This document shows positions 1 to 12,600 of a DNA stretch of 64,000 nt, one piece after another (the first letter of the stretch is position 1; each line of letters starts with the position of its first letter). This DNA comes from Perkinsus chesapeaki (lineage: Eukaryota; Perkinsozoa; Perkinsida; Perkinsidae), in assembly GCA_013115145.1 (NCBI GenBank), contig JAAPAO010000139.1, positions 1-64,000 of the forward strand, in the 5' to 3' direction. The notes below the pieces were generated by a model. That model saw only the letters and a list, made by a program, of their open reading frames with translations. It was not told the DNA's origin and ran no database searches. Both the position numbers and the translations under genes were made by a program.

Positions 1-177
1 TTGTTTTCGGCATAGTATTGAAGTGCGTTGCGTCGTCAAGAGAGTGTAAATGTAAAGGTTTTACGGTAAAACTGACGAAGTAGTTAATACACATTGAATT
101 ACACATTCTTCAAGTGATAAAGGACAGAATAGCTTCTACCAACAAGGTTTATACCTTAAACCAAGCAATAAAACGCC

Positions 178-212
178 TAATCCAAGCACCCCGTAACGCA
201 GTGCTTGGATTA
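178..212. repeat. Perfect 12-bp inverted repeat
   Basis: The arms TAATCCAAGCAC (178-189) and GTGCTTGGATTA (201-212) are exact reverse complements around an 11-nt spacer. The right arm is also the first unit of the tandem repeat that follows. It lies about 170 bp upstream of the carbonic anhydrase start. Confidence 0.9.
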
Positions 213-289
213 ACCTAGGTGCTTGGAAAATACGTAGGTGCTTGGAATTGCAAGAGTTGCTTGAATTAACAGCGGATGCTTGGATTTGA
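202..289 (+). repeat. About 19-bp tandem repeat, TGCTTGGAWT core
   Basis: The core TGCTTGGA, or TGCTTGA in the fourth copy, recurs at 202, 220, 239, 258 and 277, giving a period of 18-19 bp over five units. Sequence between cores is only partly conserved. Position just upstream of a start codon suggests a regulatory array, which is inference. Confidence 0.85.
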
Positions 290-378
290 CCAGTTTCCGA
301 GATTCATCTGTTTTCCTGCGGGCGCATTTCCTGTATGATCAAGTTTGACTACTCAGCGGTGGATCCTGTAACGCAAGT

Positions 379-1260
379 ATGATATCTGCTGTTGCATTCT
401 TCTTAGTCTACTCCTCCTACGCTCAGGAGTGGAACTACTCTGCTCAAAACGCCTGGCCTGGGTTCTGCACGACGGGAAACAGACAGAGTCCTATTAACAT
501 CGCGAACGTTGACAGTAACGAGTTCGCACCTCCGTTCACTATGCGGTATGGTACAGCATCTAAGGTTGGCGTCCATGCTGAGATTGATTTGGCGATTGAA
601 ATACCTGACGCCAACGACTTCACTGTGAAAGGAGTCTATGGTGTTGAACAAGACACTTTTCGTTTGACCTATATGGATATGCACTGGCACTCTGATGATT
701 CACAAGGAAGCGAGCATCGCATTAACGGTCGACAGTTTGCTTATGAGCTTCACTTCGCTCATTACAACACTAAGTACTCCAATTTCACAGAAGCTCTGAA
801 GCACTCCGATGGAGTGGTTGCCATTGGCGTCTTGTCTAGCGTTGGACCGGAGCTTCCGGGTTTGACGAAGGTCCTCGACTCGATGGATGCCCAGAACCAC
901 GGCAGTCTGGAAGAGTTTGATGTTACTGCCATGGCACCTCCAGACCTAGCCACCAACTTCTACCTCTATAACGGCTCTGGTACAACTCCAGCATGCGAGG
1001 AAGTTATGGTTTGGATTGTGGCGAAGACACGGATGACAGTAAGTGAAGAACAGCTTAATAGGCTCCGAGCCCTCAAATACAACGGTTCATCGATTGGTCC
1101 CAATCATCGAAATGCTCAACCATTGAATGGACGGAGGGTTCTCAGTTCACAAGAGTCGAAAAGTTTCGCCATGTATTCTAGAGTCCCTCAGTATATTTTT
1201 ATTATTATTATTGTCCTTGCGAGCGCCCTATCAGAGCTTGATAGCAAGTACGTGCTCTGA
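379..1260 (+). CDS. Alpha-type carbonic anhydrase, secreted or membrane-anchored
   Basis: This uninterrupted 293-residue reading frame is an alpha-class carbonic anhydrase (CO2 hydration to bicarbonate). Family landmarks appear in order: 'QSPINI' near residue 36, zinc ligands in 'MHWHS' and 'ELHFAHYN', the substrate-site 'TTPACEE', and 'QPLNGRRV' near the end. An N-terminal hydrophobic signal peptide precedes the domain. A C-terminal hydrophobic stretch rich in Ile (about residues 273-288) suggests a membrane or GPI anchor, so the enzyme should face the outside or a lumen. The position that usually carries the proton-shuttle His64 appears to hold no His. Unlike most neighbours it has no intron. 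The start is the first ATG before the signal peptide; a tandem repeat array lies just upstream. Confidence 0.93.
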   Translation: MISAVAFFLVYSSYAQEWNYSAQNAWPGFCTTGNRQSPINIANVDSNEFAPPFTMRYGTASKVGVHAEIDLAIEIPDANDFTVKGVYGVEQDTFRLTYMDMHWHSDDSQGSEHRINGRQFAYELHFAHYNTKYSNFTEALKHSDGVVAIGVLSSVGPELPGLTKVLDSMDAQNHGSLEEFDVTAMAPPDLATNFYLYNGSGTTPACEEVMVWIVAKTRMTVSEEQLNRLRALKYNGSSIGPNHRNAQPLNGRRVLSSQESKSFAMYSRVPQYIFIIIIVLASALSELDSKYVL

Positions 1261-2880
1261 AAAGCGGTCCGTGCTTTGCTTATGCTCTATCTTCATTACG
1301 GATGAACGTCTTGCTTGCTGAGAAAAACCGGTGAGCGGAAAGCTGTTCAGTATTCCACCTAAAAAGCGACATTTTCTGTCCTTACTTGATTACCTCTGTG
1401 AAGTAAGGTTGTGTTTTGTGAAGGTATTCAAACAATCAATAACATAGTCCACCATGGACTGTCTGGCAGAAGTTCATTAAGGATAGTCTCATCGGTCCGA
1501 ACCGGGACCGCAAGCAATACGTTATACTATAACACCTGTCGCTATCCGTTACACTAGTTACGCGGAAGTGATCATGTGACAGATCATGTCCTTGTTACGA
1601 AGCGTGTGTACATCTTCAACCGAAGTATAAATTTTGGAGCTTCGTGGTATAGAGTTGCAGCAGCTGCGAGTCATGCACAGTTTTCACACTACATCAAGTG
1701 CTCGGAGTGAAACCCCGTAAAGTTTAATAATGTGGAAATAATCATAAAGTGATAAACTAGCTTTGGTTTGGTTCCACAATGGACCGAAGTGGAAGTTCCA
1801 CTGAAGTCGTCCAACTCGGAACTGGAGAATTTAAGCTCCCACTTTTGCAGTGCATATGGGGGGCGCCTGCCCGACATCCGAAAAACGGATCTAAGCTTTA
1901 AGCGTTCAATAGGACTGTGATAGTTACTAGACATCCCAGCCTGCAGTTGAGTTCAAACTCTAAGCTACTGTATAATCATGACAATATGCATGATCGTTCC
2001 CTCATGTTCGATATGAGTGGTCTAAATCGCTTGTACATCTCTTTGTACAGAAGCCGCCTGATAAGGCTAGTCGCCCTAGGCGACCGCACCGATATACTGA
2101 CTATGACAGGCGCTGGCTGTAGGTAGTATGCAGCACGACTGTAGGCATAGTTCTGTGTTCGCGTGCAGAATTCGGCAGCACGTGGCGCTGGTAAAAGTGC
2201 GCGACCGCTCCTAGAAGGGAGCGAGAGACCTTAACCTGAGGATCTAATATCCTGTCGAGTTTCGGATTCTGGGCCGAAACTATGTCCAGTGCGTGAACAT
2301 TGTGCTTCATATATGAACATTACAGTTAGTTCCCGGTAAATTGGTTAACAGGTAGAGACTGTCGGTTCGATTCCCAGGAGAGGCCTTTCTTTGCATTATT
2401 TTTGCACTCGAGTTGGATATTGAATTGAAGACTGCGCTCATGCAGACATGAGAGACTGCCATACCTTGGCCAGGTCTAAGGTGTAGTACCCACATGTGCA
2501 CCCTAGCATCTCTGTAGTTGGGATAACTCTGACAGACACAGTCCACTTCTGCAAAGAGTTAGACATGCTTCCACAAATGAGGCCTCTGGGATTTGACGAG
2601 TCGACAGGTGGTGAATGCATTAAATTCACCGAACAATGCCGATGACAATTGCCTCCGGATACACCAACTTTCGGATAGTCCCATGATCGAATGTATCGAC
2701 GCTAGAGTAGGCATATGAGTTCTAGTCCGTCGCTAACCGATCGTTGCGTGGAAGCTAGTAAATGATCGATCCTTACTGGAACGTTAGTTCGGTTAGGAAT
2801 TCCCGTTTTTAAGCGGGCTGTCGTGTGCTCTGTCTGTCGGTAAACTATTTTGGCAGTTATTTTTGCCTAAAAGGAGAGGC
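1261..2880. other. No supported gene
   Basis: This 1.6-kb stretch has only short open frames on both strands with no family motif. A 'GGTTCGATTCCC' string near 2363-2374 recalls a tRNA T-arm, but no tRNA can be folded around it. I see no clear promoter or terminator signal. Confidence 0.5.
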
Positions 2881-4532
2881 ATGGGGTCTGCTAGAGTTAA
2901 TGTAAATGGTGGCATCACAGCCCCACTCCTACCACCTCAACTTAACGAGAAAAAGCCCGTGGCTGATCCCGCATTTGATCCTGATAGCATTCTTGGAGGG
3001 TAAGCTGTCCCTCATGATTGTGTTCTATGTAACTGATAATCGTTGATAGGTACTCAGTATTAACTAAATCAATGATTGGCAGTGGTATGCTCGGTATGGC
3101 ATATGCAGGCTGTCAGTGGGGTAGGCAACTATATATCGATTCGCCGCTTTTAGTTGTGTCTTGTAGGTTTTGTAATGGGTATATTAGCATGCTTTGTAAC
3201 GGCTGGTATAACTTATTTTACGGTATATGTATTGGGCGTTATGGCCATGGAATACATGTCTGCCTCCACTGGTGAGTTATCGTTCTTTAATGTTGCCAAG
3301 TTCGTATCCCCTAAAACTAGCTGGTAATAATAACACACTTCTTGGCTGTTAATTTCTCTTATCAGGTTGATCGACCTTGGAGTTGCTGTTAAGGCATTTG
3401 GTGCATCGGTTGCGTATATTCAAATAGTGGGAAGTCTTATGGCAGAGGTTATATTGCAGGGCTTCTCGCTAAGTATTGATCGCCAGACCATAAAGTACAT
3501 AGTACAGATCATATTGGTTGTACTTCTTGCACCCACGGTCTATTGCAAATCTATCACAGCAACTAAGGCTGTTAATATGTTTGGTATTGCCAATCTTGCT
3601 TATCTTGCCTTATTAAGTGTCGTCTATGCACAACCTTCCTGGGATAATGTAACTATATGGCCGCTGTCAGCCTCGGGGCTATTCTCCAGGCTTCCTGTAT
3701 TCATATTCTGCTTTAGCTGTCAGCAGAATCTATACAAGGTATGTAATGAGCTACGTTATCCTACTCTGGGTAAACTTGAAAAGATGGGCATGTGGACTGT
3801 TCTATCTGGACTTATTATTTATACCACTGTCATGATATTCCCTTATATGACATTTGGTAAAGACGTTGACTCCAATTTCCTGCATAACCTTCCATTGGAA
3901 TCCTATCCTGTTAAACTGGGTTATATAGCAGCTAGCTTAAGTCTTGGTATTAACATACCATTGGCTATGCACCCTTGCCGTAATTCAATAACTGTACTTT
4001 GGTTTAAGGGAGAAGTACCAACTGACCGCTTGAAAGAGCGGACGTTCAGGTAATTAAAACACGGGAATAAGGGAAGCGCCATACGGCTTTCATATTCTCC
4101 CTAGTCGCTATTGTATTGGATATTTCGTGAGTCGCTATTGTATTAAATGTGTGTCGTTAGTCGCTAAAGTTGTACTGTACGTCTCCTTAGTCGCTGTTCC
4201 CTGTAATAATTGTTATATAATTTATTAGGTTTGCATTAACTACTGTGTTATTGGTTTCAATAACCATCCTTGGTATGGCTGTTGATTCATTGGGTATTAT
4301 AATGGAGCTTGCTGGTCTACTTGGTGGTAATACTATGTGTTATGTTATGCCAACATATCTCTATTGCGTTATGTACTCTGATCAAAGGGATTGGACATGG
4401 TACACTACTACCACTACAGCCGACATCCTACTTATCTATTTTATCAGGTACCTAAGTGCTTTCCTCTTCTGCTTCTTTATGCTATTATATCCAGTATGTC
4501 TGGTATCTATTATCCAACAGCATTTCCTATAG
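2881..4532 (+). CDS. Amino-acid/auxin permease family (AAAP) transporter
   Basis: This is a multi-exon polytopic membrane protein. Exon 1 (2881-2999) carries a hydrophilic N-terminus, then exon 2 (3050-3120) has 'SMIGSGMLGMAYAGCQWG', the first-helix signature of AAAP transporters. Exon 3 (3167-3323) and exon 4 (3366-4049) continue with 'LIDLGVAVKAFG', also typical of the family, and many hydrophobic helices. Exon 5 starts at 4229, and a 48-nt intron at 4400-4447 is likely. Introns are GT-AG: 3000-3049, 3121-3166, 3324-3365 and 4050-4228. Ending intron 3 at 3365 restores the expected 'SW-LIDLG' junction. The role is probably proton- or sodium-coupled amino-acid transport; the substrate cannot be read. 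The longest intron contains a short internal repeat. Confidence 0.85.
4103..4195 (+). repeat. Intronic AGTCGCT repeat
   Basis: AGTCGCT recurs at 4103, 4130, 4159 and 4189 (spacing 27, 29 and 30 nt). The first two copies share the longer AGTCGCTATTGTATT. All copies lie inside the 179-nt fourth intron of the amino-acid transporter gene, which is several times longer than neighbouring introns. Confidence 0.85.
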
Positions 4533-6786
4533 GATTCCCTGGAAGGTTGTTCATGGTCTACTGCTTCTGTGATGTACTGTATTTGGTAGAAATCGTTTGC
4601 TTTAGCCGGACAGACTCGGCATTCGTTTGTTACTTGTATTAGTGATAATTATTTTATTATCAGTCATCGACGGTTGCTCTTTAATCTGTAACCAACAAGA
4701 ACCGTGTATATTGCCGTTAACCATTGCTATTGCGATTATTGTCGTTGGTGCCAGAACAGTTTAACAGTCTCTATTCTTGTGTTCGTCCATAGTACTCAAT
4801 CTATCCAACAATTCCCCCCTGTTGGTGCATCTTACAAGGCACTCCGCAACTGGAGCCCCCCTCATGGGGGGGTGAACGCCCCTAGTCAAAAAACGAAAAA
4901 AGGTATGATATTTCGGTAACATCGTATCTTGGAAACAATGTTAAGTTTTGGCATATTAACGAACTGAACACATATGGTTTGGAAGTAAGTATACGTCACC
5001 GTGTGGTACCACACTTACAGTCACTCCATTCACATGCTTTATTAGCCATATACCTAGTACCAATACAACAACTATTACATAACACAATAACCTTACAATC
5101 TGCCACCTATATAGCTGTTCATAGCGTAGGTAGTACAGAAGCATCCAACGCATACTTGTCCAGGTCGACATACAGTCTTACTGTCCGGGCATTGGACCTC
5201 CTTAGTCTGACGGTTTGCTATTCACCAACTGTTGTGGTATATAACTAACCTCTCCTATGGCTATTTGTGCAAGGCGTCGTCGGTGAGAATCGGCATACTG
5301 CAGTCTATCGTACCACATAAAGGGGTCGTATCTGGTAGTAAAGTGACAAGCGAGATCTCGAAACTGCCAACCTTTTGCCGGTTTGTCTATTGGTCTCTGC
5401 ACGGTGAGGGTCATTAAGGTCCCCCCATCTTCCCGATCTCTCAAAGGCATTTCTCTCTCTTATAGCCTCATTGTCGGCCTGCTAACAGTTCCCTCTAGAA
5501 TCCTTATTTGAATGGTCACACCTCAGCTTGCCAATCTCTAGACACATGAAAGGTTGAAAGCTCCTCTGTGGTGGATAACTGTCTTACGCACATGGCTACG
5601 GTGAATACAGCTAGTCGGTGGCATATCGGCATATGGCAATATAGAGAGGGATTTACCCTACACTGATACACAACTAGCATAGGTCTGGAGGAGACGATAG
5701 GGAGGTGTAACATGGACCATTAACTACTTCAACATATTATTTGATTATTGCTGTAGGTCGCTGTTGAGCTGTCGCCCTTCCTCATCCTTGTAGCACTATG
5801 ACTTCTATTACGTATTAAGGATTATGCTGATAGCACTTATCAATATATTGAGGCATTCAGCTTGCCTCCGCTTGTGATACCTCGGAGCAGGACGATACCC
5901 ATGGTGTTGGGTGTAGTAGATTGACGAACACAACAATGACGATGATGAGCGCCTCCCCTGACAGTGGTGTAATAGACCGCGTGAGTCTGTTATTAATTGC
6001 ATGTGTAGTTTACTATAATGGACAGAAAACGTGTTCACTGAACAATGTTAAGGAAGGCAAAGTCATCGTTCACCATTTCATGATGAGGATTGACCAGTCC
6101 GGGTCTTCTTGGGACTTCCTTGGACTGTGGGCTTGCATTCAAGTAGCACCGATTTGTACGTTATATCGACACTTGGTGGATCAACCTATGAAGGCACAGC
6201 AGCAATGGAACAGCAACAAGAGTCACTGTCTTACAACTTGCCAGTCTGCAGTGCTAACCTGAGGGTCATACTGCCCGGTTTGGTGTACCACCCATTCTTT
6301 AATAAGCGGATCCTCGGTATCTTTCTGAGGTCGCTTGGAGACACCTCCGTACTTGGATACCCAGAATCTAAGGTCGATGCTAGGACTTCACCCTAGAGAG
6401 CTGATTACCGATTGTGACCATGTGATACCCAAGGTCGAGATGATATTGTTATAGGAGGGGCAGTGGACTGCGTGGTAGTAGTTACAGACTGGTTATCAGT
6501 TGGTGCCATGTATGGCGTCAATTCCAAAAAAACTAGAAGACCGATTTACTGTTTGCCCATAACGCTGCCGAGGCTGGGTCAGACAGTCTAATCTGTATTG
6601 GAAGTGCCCTATGTCATTGCTACCATGCATTCGAACTTCATAACCAGCGCCGGCCTTCGACGCATGAAAAACACAGTAAGTTTGGTAGAATCTTGCAACT
6701 CTTGCAACTCCTCAACGAAGTTTAATTGTTAGCGGAGCGACGCAGCCATATGAGCATTTTTAAAGTTAAGTAGCGCATTAGTGGGT
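4533..6786. other. Gene-poor stretch, nothing recognised
   Basis: Open frames here are short and carry no motif. Joining frames across candidate short introns did not give a recognisable protein. It may hold UTRs of the flanking transporters or decayed sequence. I make no functional claim. Confidence 0.4.
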
Positions 6787-9048
6787 ATGGCCGACTCTGA
6801 TAAAGGTAGACCAGTTAGGAGGGCTGCTGCTGCCTCTAAGAAGATGAATAATAATGTAGATGATCTAGAGTATCCACACAAGGCATCCCAACCACCAGTC
6901 TCTGGTGAAAGTAATGCGTTGACGCTGGGTAAGGTGAACTACTGGTAGGTACCATGTCATCCAGTAGTGAGGAGGAGAATGGGCCACAAAGCGAGGGCCT
7001 TAAAAAGGACTTTGGCAGCATTGTATGGTTATTAGTGCTGTACGTATTAATATGATGACAAGCAGCCTATACTAGCCTTATATGATAGATACACACTACA
7101 GGGCATTCCCATGGGCATGTCCGGAGTTTTCCCGCTACTATTAAAGGAACAAGGGGCTACGTAAGAAGAAGCCATACATGTGGTATAGGACTGGATCAAC
7201 GTTTCAGCTACTCTGAGCTGGCTCTGTTTTCTATGTGTTCGTGGCCATTCTCATTGAAGATTTTCTGGGCACCTATAGTCGATACGGTATACGTTAGGGC
7301 ATGGGGACGTCGGAAGACATGGCTGGTAGAACTGCAAGCCGGGGTACTGGTGCTCGTCGCAGGCCCCATTCAGGTGCCATGTCAACTGCTGATCGCTGGG
7401 GTACTGTACTACCTTTCGAGGCACTATGCTGCTTGGCTTCACGATAATGACGTCACACCACTATTTATGTGTTTTCTAATACTGTAATCTCCATTAGAAC
7501 ACTCCTCGAGAAGGATTGCAGTACTGTAGGTATTTTTTGGCGGCAACTCAGGACATAGCCGTTGACGGTTGGGCAATTACAATGCTTTCCAAGCAGAATG
7601 TCGGTTATGCCGGTAGGGTCGGCTCCCCATTACACCTTGTAGAGTGCTATCCTAACAGGCACTACCAACTCGGTGGGGCAGACAGCGGGTTACTTCCTGT
7701 CGTTCTCTGGCTTCCTTGCCCTTGAAAAGCTGGGTATTGTCAACCTGGAGACATTCATGGCATGGATGGCTCTAATTTTCCTACTTTGTAACTTACCTTA
7801 GCCACATCACTTAGAGCTTTACCAGGCACGATCCTTGTGGCGATCTTCAAGAAGGAGGATGATATTCCTCCCGAAGATGAGCCAGAGTCCCTATCGTATG
7901 TTTACGCTACTATATGGCGTAGGACAGCTCCTGTACATGCCAAGCAACAACGGTTTCAGATATGTGCCAAATGCCCTGCATTCAAGATGTTGTATCCCTC
8001 CTCATGGTAATGACATTGCCCTTCGGCGCAGCTGACTCAGCTGGTCTTAAACTCCAGGAAAGAGGTGTCCCTAAAGACGTAAGGCATTCTATCCTCCTTT
8101 ATGCCAGTATCCATTCTAAGGTCATAGCGCTTTTTGCCACACTGAGCACACCAGCCTACATCCTGTTGCCATGGATCCTCAGTAAATACGCTACATCAGC
8201 CCGGCCATTGGCTATGATGAGAGCTGTGTACCTGCCTAAGGTTATGTTAGGTAGTATAGTGGGAGGCAAAGGGGAGGGAGGTATGAAGGAGGAGCGTTAG
8301 GTGCCGTGTCGATGCTATTGGTGTTCATATGTCCTACCGGGGCATTGACTAGGTAGGTTAATGGTGATTCTAGTGGAAGTTACGGTATGACTTCAGGAGT
8401 AAAACCCATCATGCTCAACCTGGTGATGATGAGGTATCTATGCTATACTATTGCCTATGTTTTGGCCTACTTATAGTACATGCCGCTCTATCACAGGTAA
8501 TACCGCACGTTACTTTATCGTACCATAATTCCTTCAGTGCATTTTTCTGGGTAAGATGTCATTCTTCTCCCAAGTATCGGATACATCCATCGGCGGTACC
8601 TATATGGTAATACCGCTCCTTTCATCTTCTCCTTTCCAACTGCCGCCGTTCCTCAGACATTTTTAAACACTGTCTCCAATATCGGGGGCAATCTAGGCCA
8701 GCAGCTTGGCCTCAGAGGTACGTCTCGATCCTCACTTCGTGGGTTTCCTATTCCAATTTGTAAGCCCTCGACTATCTGGCAATAAGAAGCCCAACAAGTG
8801 GTGAAGTTGTAGTGGACTCCTTTTATGTTACCTGTACCCTCGGTATCATATTTGGCGTTGTATGGTTCAAGTAAGTTATCTTCTCCCTGGTGATGTCTAT
8901 AATGATGCGTGCGCGAAGGTACTATGGTCGCTCTCTCATAAAGCGTATCGAAGGATACAGTGCGACAGACTGGTTGGTACACGGTAGCAGCAGCAGCAAC
9001 CCCGATCAGAAAATGACGGGTAATACGTCAGAGGGCAAGTTGGAGTAA
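6787..9048 (+). CDS. SLC33A1: Acetyl-CoA transporter, SLC33A1/AT-1 family
   Basis: This multi-exon major-facilitator-type membrane protein imports acetyl-CoA into the ER lumen in animals. Reading across short introns gives, in order, 'LQGIPMGMSGVFPLLLKEQG', 'CSWPFSLKIFWAPIVDTVY', 'WGRRKTWLV', 'FLAATQDIAVDGWAITMLS', 'NSVGQTAGYF', 'LKLQERGVPKD', 'YATSARPL', 'SDTSIGGTYM' and 'TVSNIGGNL', all landmarks of this family in the correct order. The start ATG at 6787 opens a charged cytosolic N-terminus. The model ends at TAA 9046-9048 after 'NTSEGKLE'. In this window it may supply lumenal acetyl-CoA for the GNAT enzymes with signal peptides at 22.6-26.2 kb; that link is inference. Several internal exon borders are approximate. 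Confidence 0.88.
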
Positions 9049-9142
9049 AATCACCTATGACCTTTCTTACATTTCATACCAAGCAGTATGTCGCGTTGAA
9101 GTGCTTGTTCAATATACACAGATTACCTATCATATCTCCATC

Positions 9143-9477
9143 ATGGGTTCCAGCTCCTCTACACCAGCAACTACTCCTATCGCAGAGACACCAGTTGTCG
9201 AGAGCAAGCCATGTAGCTCTAAAGTGTCGCCGACTACAGGGAAGAGGATATGTTGTGTTTGCAAGGTGGTGAGAGGCGTTAGTGGATACCATGGGTGATG
9301 GTATGTGTAGGAGACCAAAGCAGCCCGAGATGAATGCATTGTAATGAACGGTGAAGATAAATGCCGGCAGTTTATATTGGCACATAACCAGTGTCTAAGG
9401 TAGTAGTAGTGATGCATTGGGGACTGTTTGGAGGGTTACCTATCAGAGCTGAAGGATTCGAAGTAGAAGACAAGTAG
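9143..9477 (+). CDS. COX17: COX17, mitochondrial copper chaperone
   Basis: Three exons (9143-9265, 9311-9399, 9447-9477) joined by two small GT-AG introns encode about 80 residues. The protein contains the copper-binding 'CCVC' motif, followed by twin CX9C spacing ('CKETKAARDEC' and 'CRQFILAHNQC') and ends 'RAEGFEVEDK'. This is the diagnostic architecture of Cox17, which carries Cu(I) in the intermembrane space to Sco1/Cox11 for cytochrome c oxidase assembly. The N-terminus is longer than in animals and rich in Ser, Thr and Pro. It is tightly packed, 95 nt after the acetyl-CoA transporter and 146 nt before the dynamin gene. Confidence 0.94.
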
Positions 9478-9622
9478 CCTACTTGAAGTAGGGTTGGTGA
9501 TGATGATGCCGTTGTTGTAGTACATGTTTCCAAGACTTTTTACAATATATCAATCTGTTGTGTATGTAGACAGATTGCACAACCCTTCAAGTGTTTTTTG
9601 GGTGGCTCCTCCCTTGAAAGAA

Positions 9623-12600
9623 ATGGTATCCACGAATGAGGTGCACGGAGATGATAACAAGGCAGCACAACCGTCATCATCAGCATCAACCAACGAGGGT
9701 CACTCTATCGGCAGCACACCGGGTGCATTGAGCTCTCGTAGCGAGCTACTCAACTTGGTGTCGCAGATAAAGTCAAGGGTTCAGGACAAGCTCAGTAATA
9801 GGCGGTATGATACGATGTTCCGTTGATCGCCTTTCCACCTCAGCTGGTGTGGATTTCCCTATACCGCAGTTCATTCTTATCGGTCGGCAGTCTGTTGGTA
9901 AGAGTCGGCTTGTCGAGGCTCTGGCTGGTGAACAGGTAAGTCCCGTCTAAGTAATGTTTGCATATTGCATTCAGTTCAATTTCGTATCGGGTACATTGGG
10001 ATCAAGGCGGCCAACAGTGCTGGAGTTCCGTAACGACCCGAGCCTAAAGGTGTCCCGCTGGCAAATATTGAATACATCGACACAAGTCTGGGAGGAGAAG
10101 ACCATGCCACAAGTAAGCCACGCTACTGCTGGGCAACTTATCTGCGGTGACTATCAAGCAGGTTTTGAAAATTGTATCTGATGCCCATGAGTCTTTGGGA
10201 GCCTCTGTGTCTCGAGACCCCATATATGTTAGAGTCGAAGGAAGGAACTGTGTAGATATGCAAATAACAGATCTACCTGGATTCCGGTAGGGTTAGAAGG
10301 CCATCTGTGAGCAGCATCAAGATTGCTCAGAGAATTCGCCCTTGATAAAGAGAAGCAGTCCTTGGCCGATCAGATAGATGATTTGGTCAGCTCCTTCATG
10401 CATGATCCTCGTAATGTAATGTTGTGCGTTGAAGAGGTAGTAGCCGGTTTGAGGAGTTGGGTGGCGTTTAGTGTGGTTTGTCTAGGCTGGTGATGCTGCT
10501 AATCTTTCTACCTTGGCTAGATGCAAGAGGGTTGATCCCTACTACAATAGAACAATACTTATCAGGAATAAGCTTGATAAGTAATCACCACCACACTGCT
10601 ATATCGATTACTGTTGCTAATAGGTATTATAGAGATCTTACAGCACAGAACGTTAACGAATGGCTGGGAGGGTAGTAGGCATTGACGCCGCTCTCTTGGT
10701 GGCGTGGAGAGAGGCTTTTGTTAGGTACGGTGATCTCCCTGATAACCTAATAAAGTTCTGTCTCACTTTGCCATTTTGGGATGAAAAGCACGGCGGGCCA
10801 CCTAAGCCCTTCATCCAGCTCAGGTGATGGGCTCTGCCATTTTTACTTAAAGCGCTACGGTGGTTTTTCTGTGGTTTAGGAAGGAGATGAACGATAGAGA
10901 TATCGCTGAAATGAAATCAAAGGGAGCATCCCAGCAGTTTATGCAATACGTCGGTTTTGACAACTTTGCCCGCTTTATGGAGAAGAAGATAGAATCCTTA
11001 TTCACGTACGTAACGGGGACATGGGCAACAGCAGTAGCAGCAGCAGCAGCTCGGTCTGTTTAGTGACTCTATTGGACCATGTCTGCGTAAACTGCAGGAT
11101 CTGGATAAGGAATGGACAGATACAAGGGATTCTAACAAACAGATGTTACAGGATACCGATCCTAATACGGTGGTCAACTCCAGTAAGAATAACAACAGCA
11201 ACACAGTCCTGTGAAGTATTTGCAATTGTCAGTTCGTGCAGCTGGACGGTCCTTTGCTGAGGCTTTGAATCATGTTATGGAAGGAACAATACGATCAGAG
11301 GTAGATCGGCGGTAATGTACTCAGCTGGTCTCCAAGCGTGGAGGAGGCGCCCCGCTATTCCATCCGTAACTTGCTATTGCTTCCTATGTAGGTCAATCGA
11401 CTAACTCTTGCTGATGAACTGTATGAGTTTCAGCAATGGGTGCAATTGCAGGACTTTAGCCAGGACTTCCCTCTCCTACCAACAGATGTACGCATCATCT
11501 CCATCACACCTCATACCATCTTCCCTTAGGATTTCTCCAGTCTTGACCAGTACATAGAGTACCTCGAAACCGATTGCAAGGTGATGATGATCTGCTGCAT
11601 TCCTACTCTCAGGACTGTCGTCATGACTATCCACAGGTCCCCTCCTACGACCAGCCTTTGAACGGCGGTGCCCAGTTCAAGCGGCTCAAGTTTGAATGCG
11701 AAGTTTTCTTCCGTTTTTCGGACATATGTATTGATGTAGGCTCTTTGGTGATAATATTATTGTTATTATCTCATATAGGTATCCAAACGTGATGTCATCC
11801 AAGCTAGAGGTGTCAGCGTCAGTCAAGTACGTGGGGGTGCAGCCAATAGTAACAGCCAGTAGAGTTATCGTAGGTTTCATGGCAAGATGTTATATTGAAG
11901 CTTTTGGCTAAGGAAGGACAAGAAAATGTTCGAGCTAAGATTGCTTATGTTGGTAGACGGATTGAATGGTTTTTCTTAAAGCAAAAAGAGGTAAGGCGAA
12001 ACTGTGGCGTGAGCCAGTATACTCGGGTTAGGTTGTGATTGAATTTATGGACAATTTGAAGGGCTCATGTGATGAGCATCTTTACTCTCAACTATTCTCG
12101 AAGAGAGTTCGGCTCATCAAGGACAACGAGACCTGCCGTGAGCTCATATACCAGTAGGAAGATAAACATTGAAGGCTGGTATCTACATTATATAGGAAAT
12201 ATGATGAGAAGCTCGAACATCAGTACAAGCTATTCTCACAGCTATTCTCGAATACATTGCAATCGACCTTCGCAAATCCTTGGGCACTTGTAAAGGTAAG
12301 ATTTCGCCATTCCGAAATCGTCGGAGCGATTCTTGTTAGGCGTCATCGTGGCAGCTGGATCTCACTGATGACGGTTTTGAGGATATGTGTTTACCTTCGT
12401 TTGATGACACTAAGGCGAGAATTCCAATTGAGATCGAGTGGAGGTCTAGAATGGAGCGAAAACTAAGGAAGAGATTAAATGCGATACCAACTGATCCAGT
12501 GAGGCTCGGAATCGATGTGGATTCGGAAGTGCTCATTTTTTATTTTCTAGCTGATGATCGATGAAGCAGTTGAGAAGATTCAAACCTTGATGATGATAAC

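Noticed and set aside
2350-2385. Possible tRNA T-arm (GGTTCGATTCCC)
   Set aside because: No matching acceptor stem, D-arm or anticodon arm can be placed around it, and the T-stem itself does not pair well.
3272-3323. Intron starting at GTGAGT 3272
   Set aside because: It leaves the frame broken with the next exon; reading through to the donor at 3324 gives the conserved 'PKTSWLIDLG' junction.
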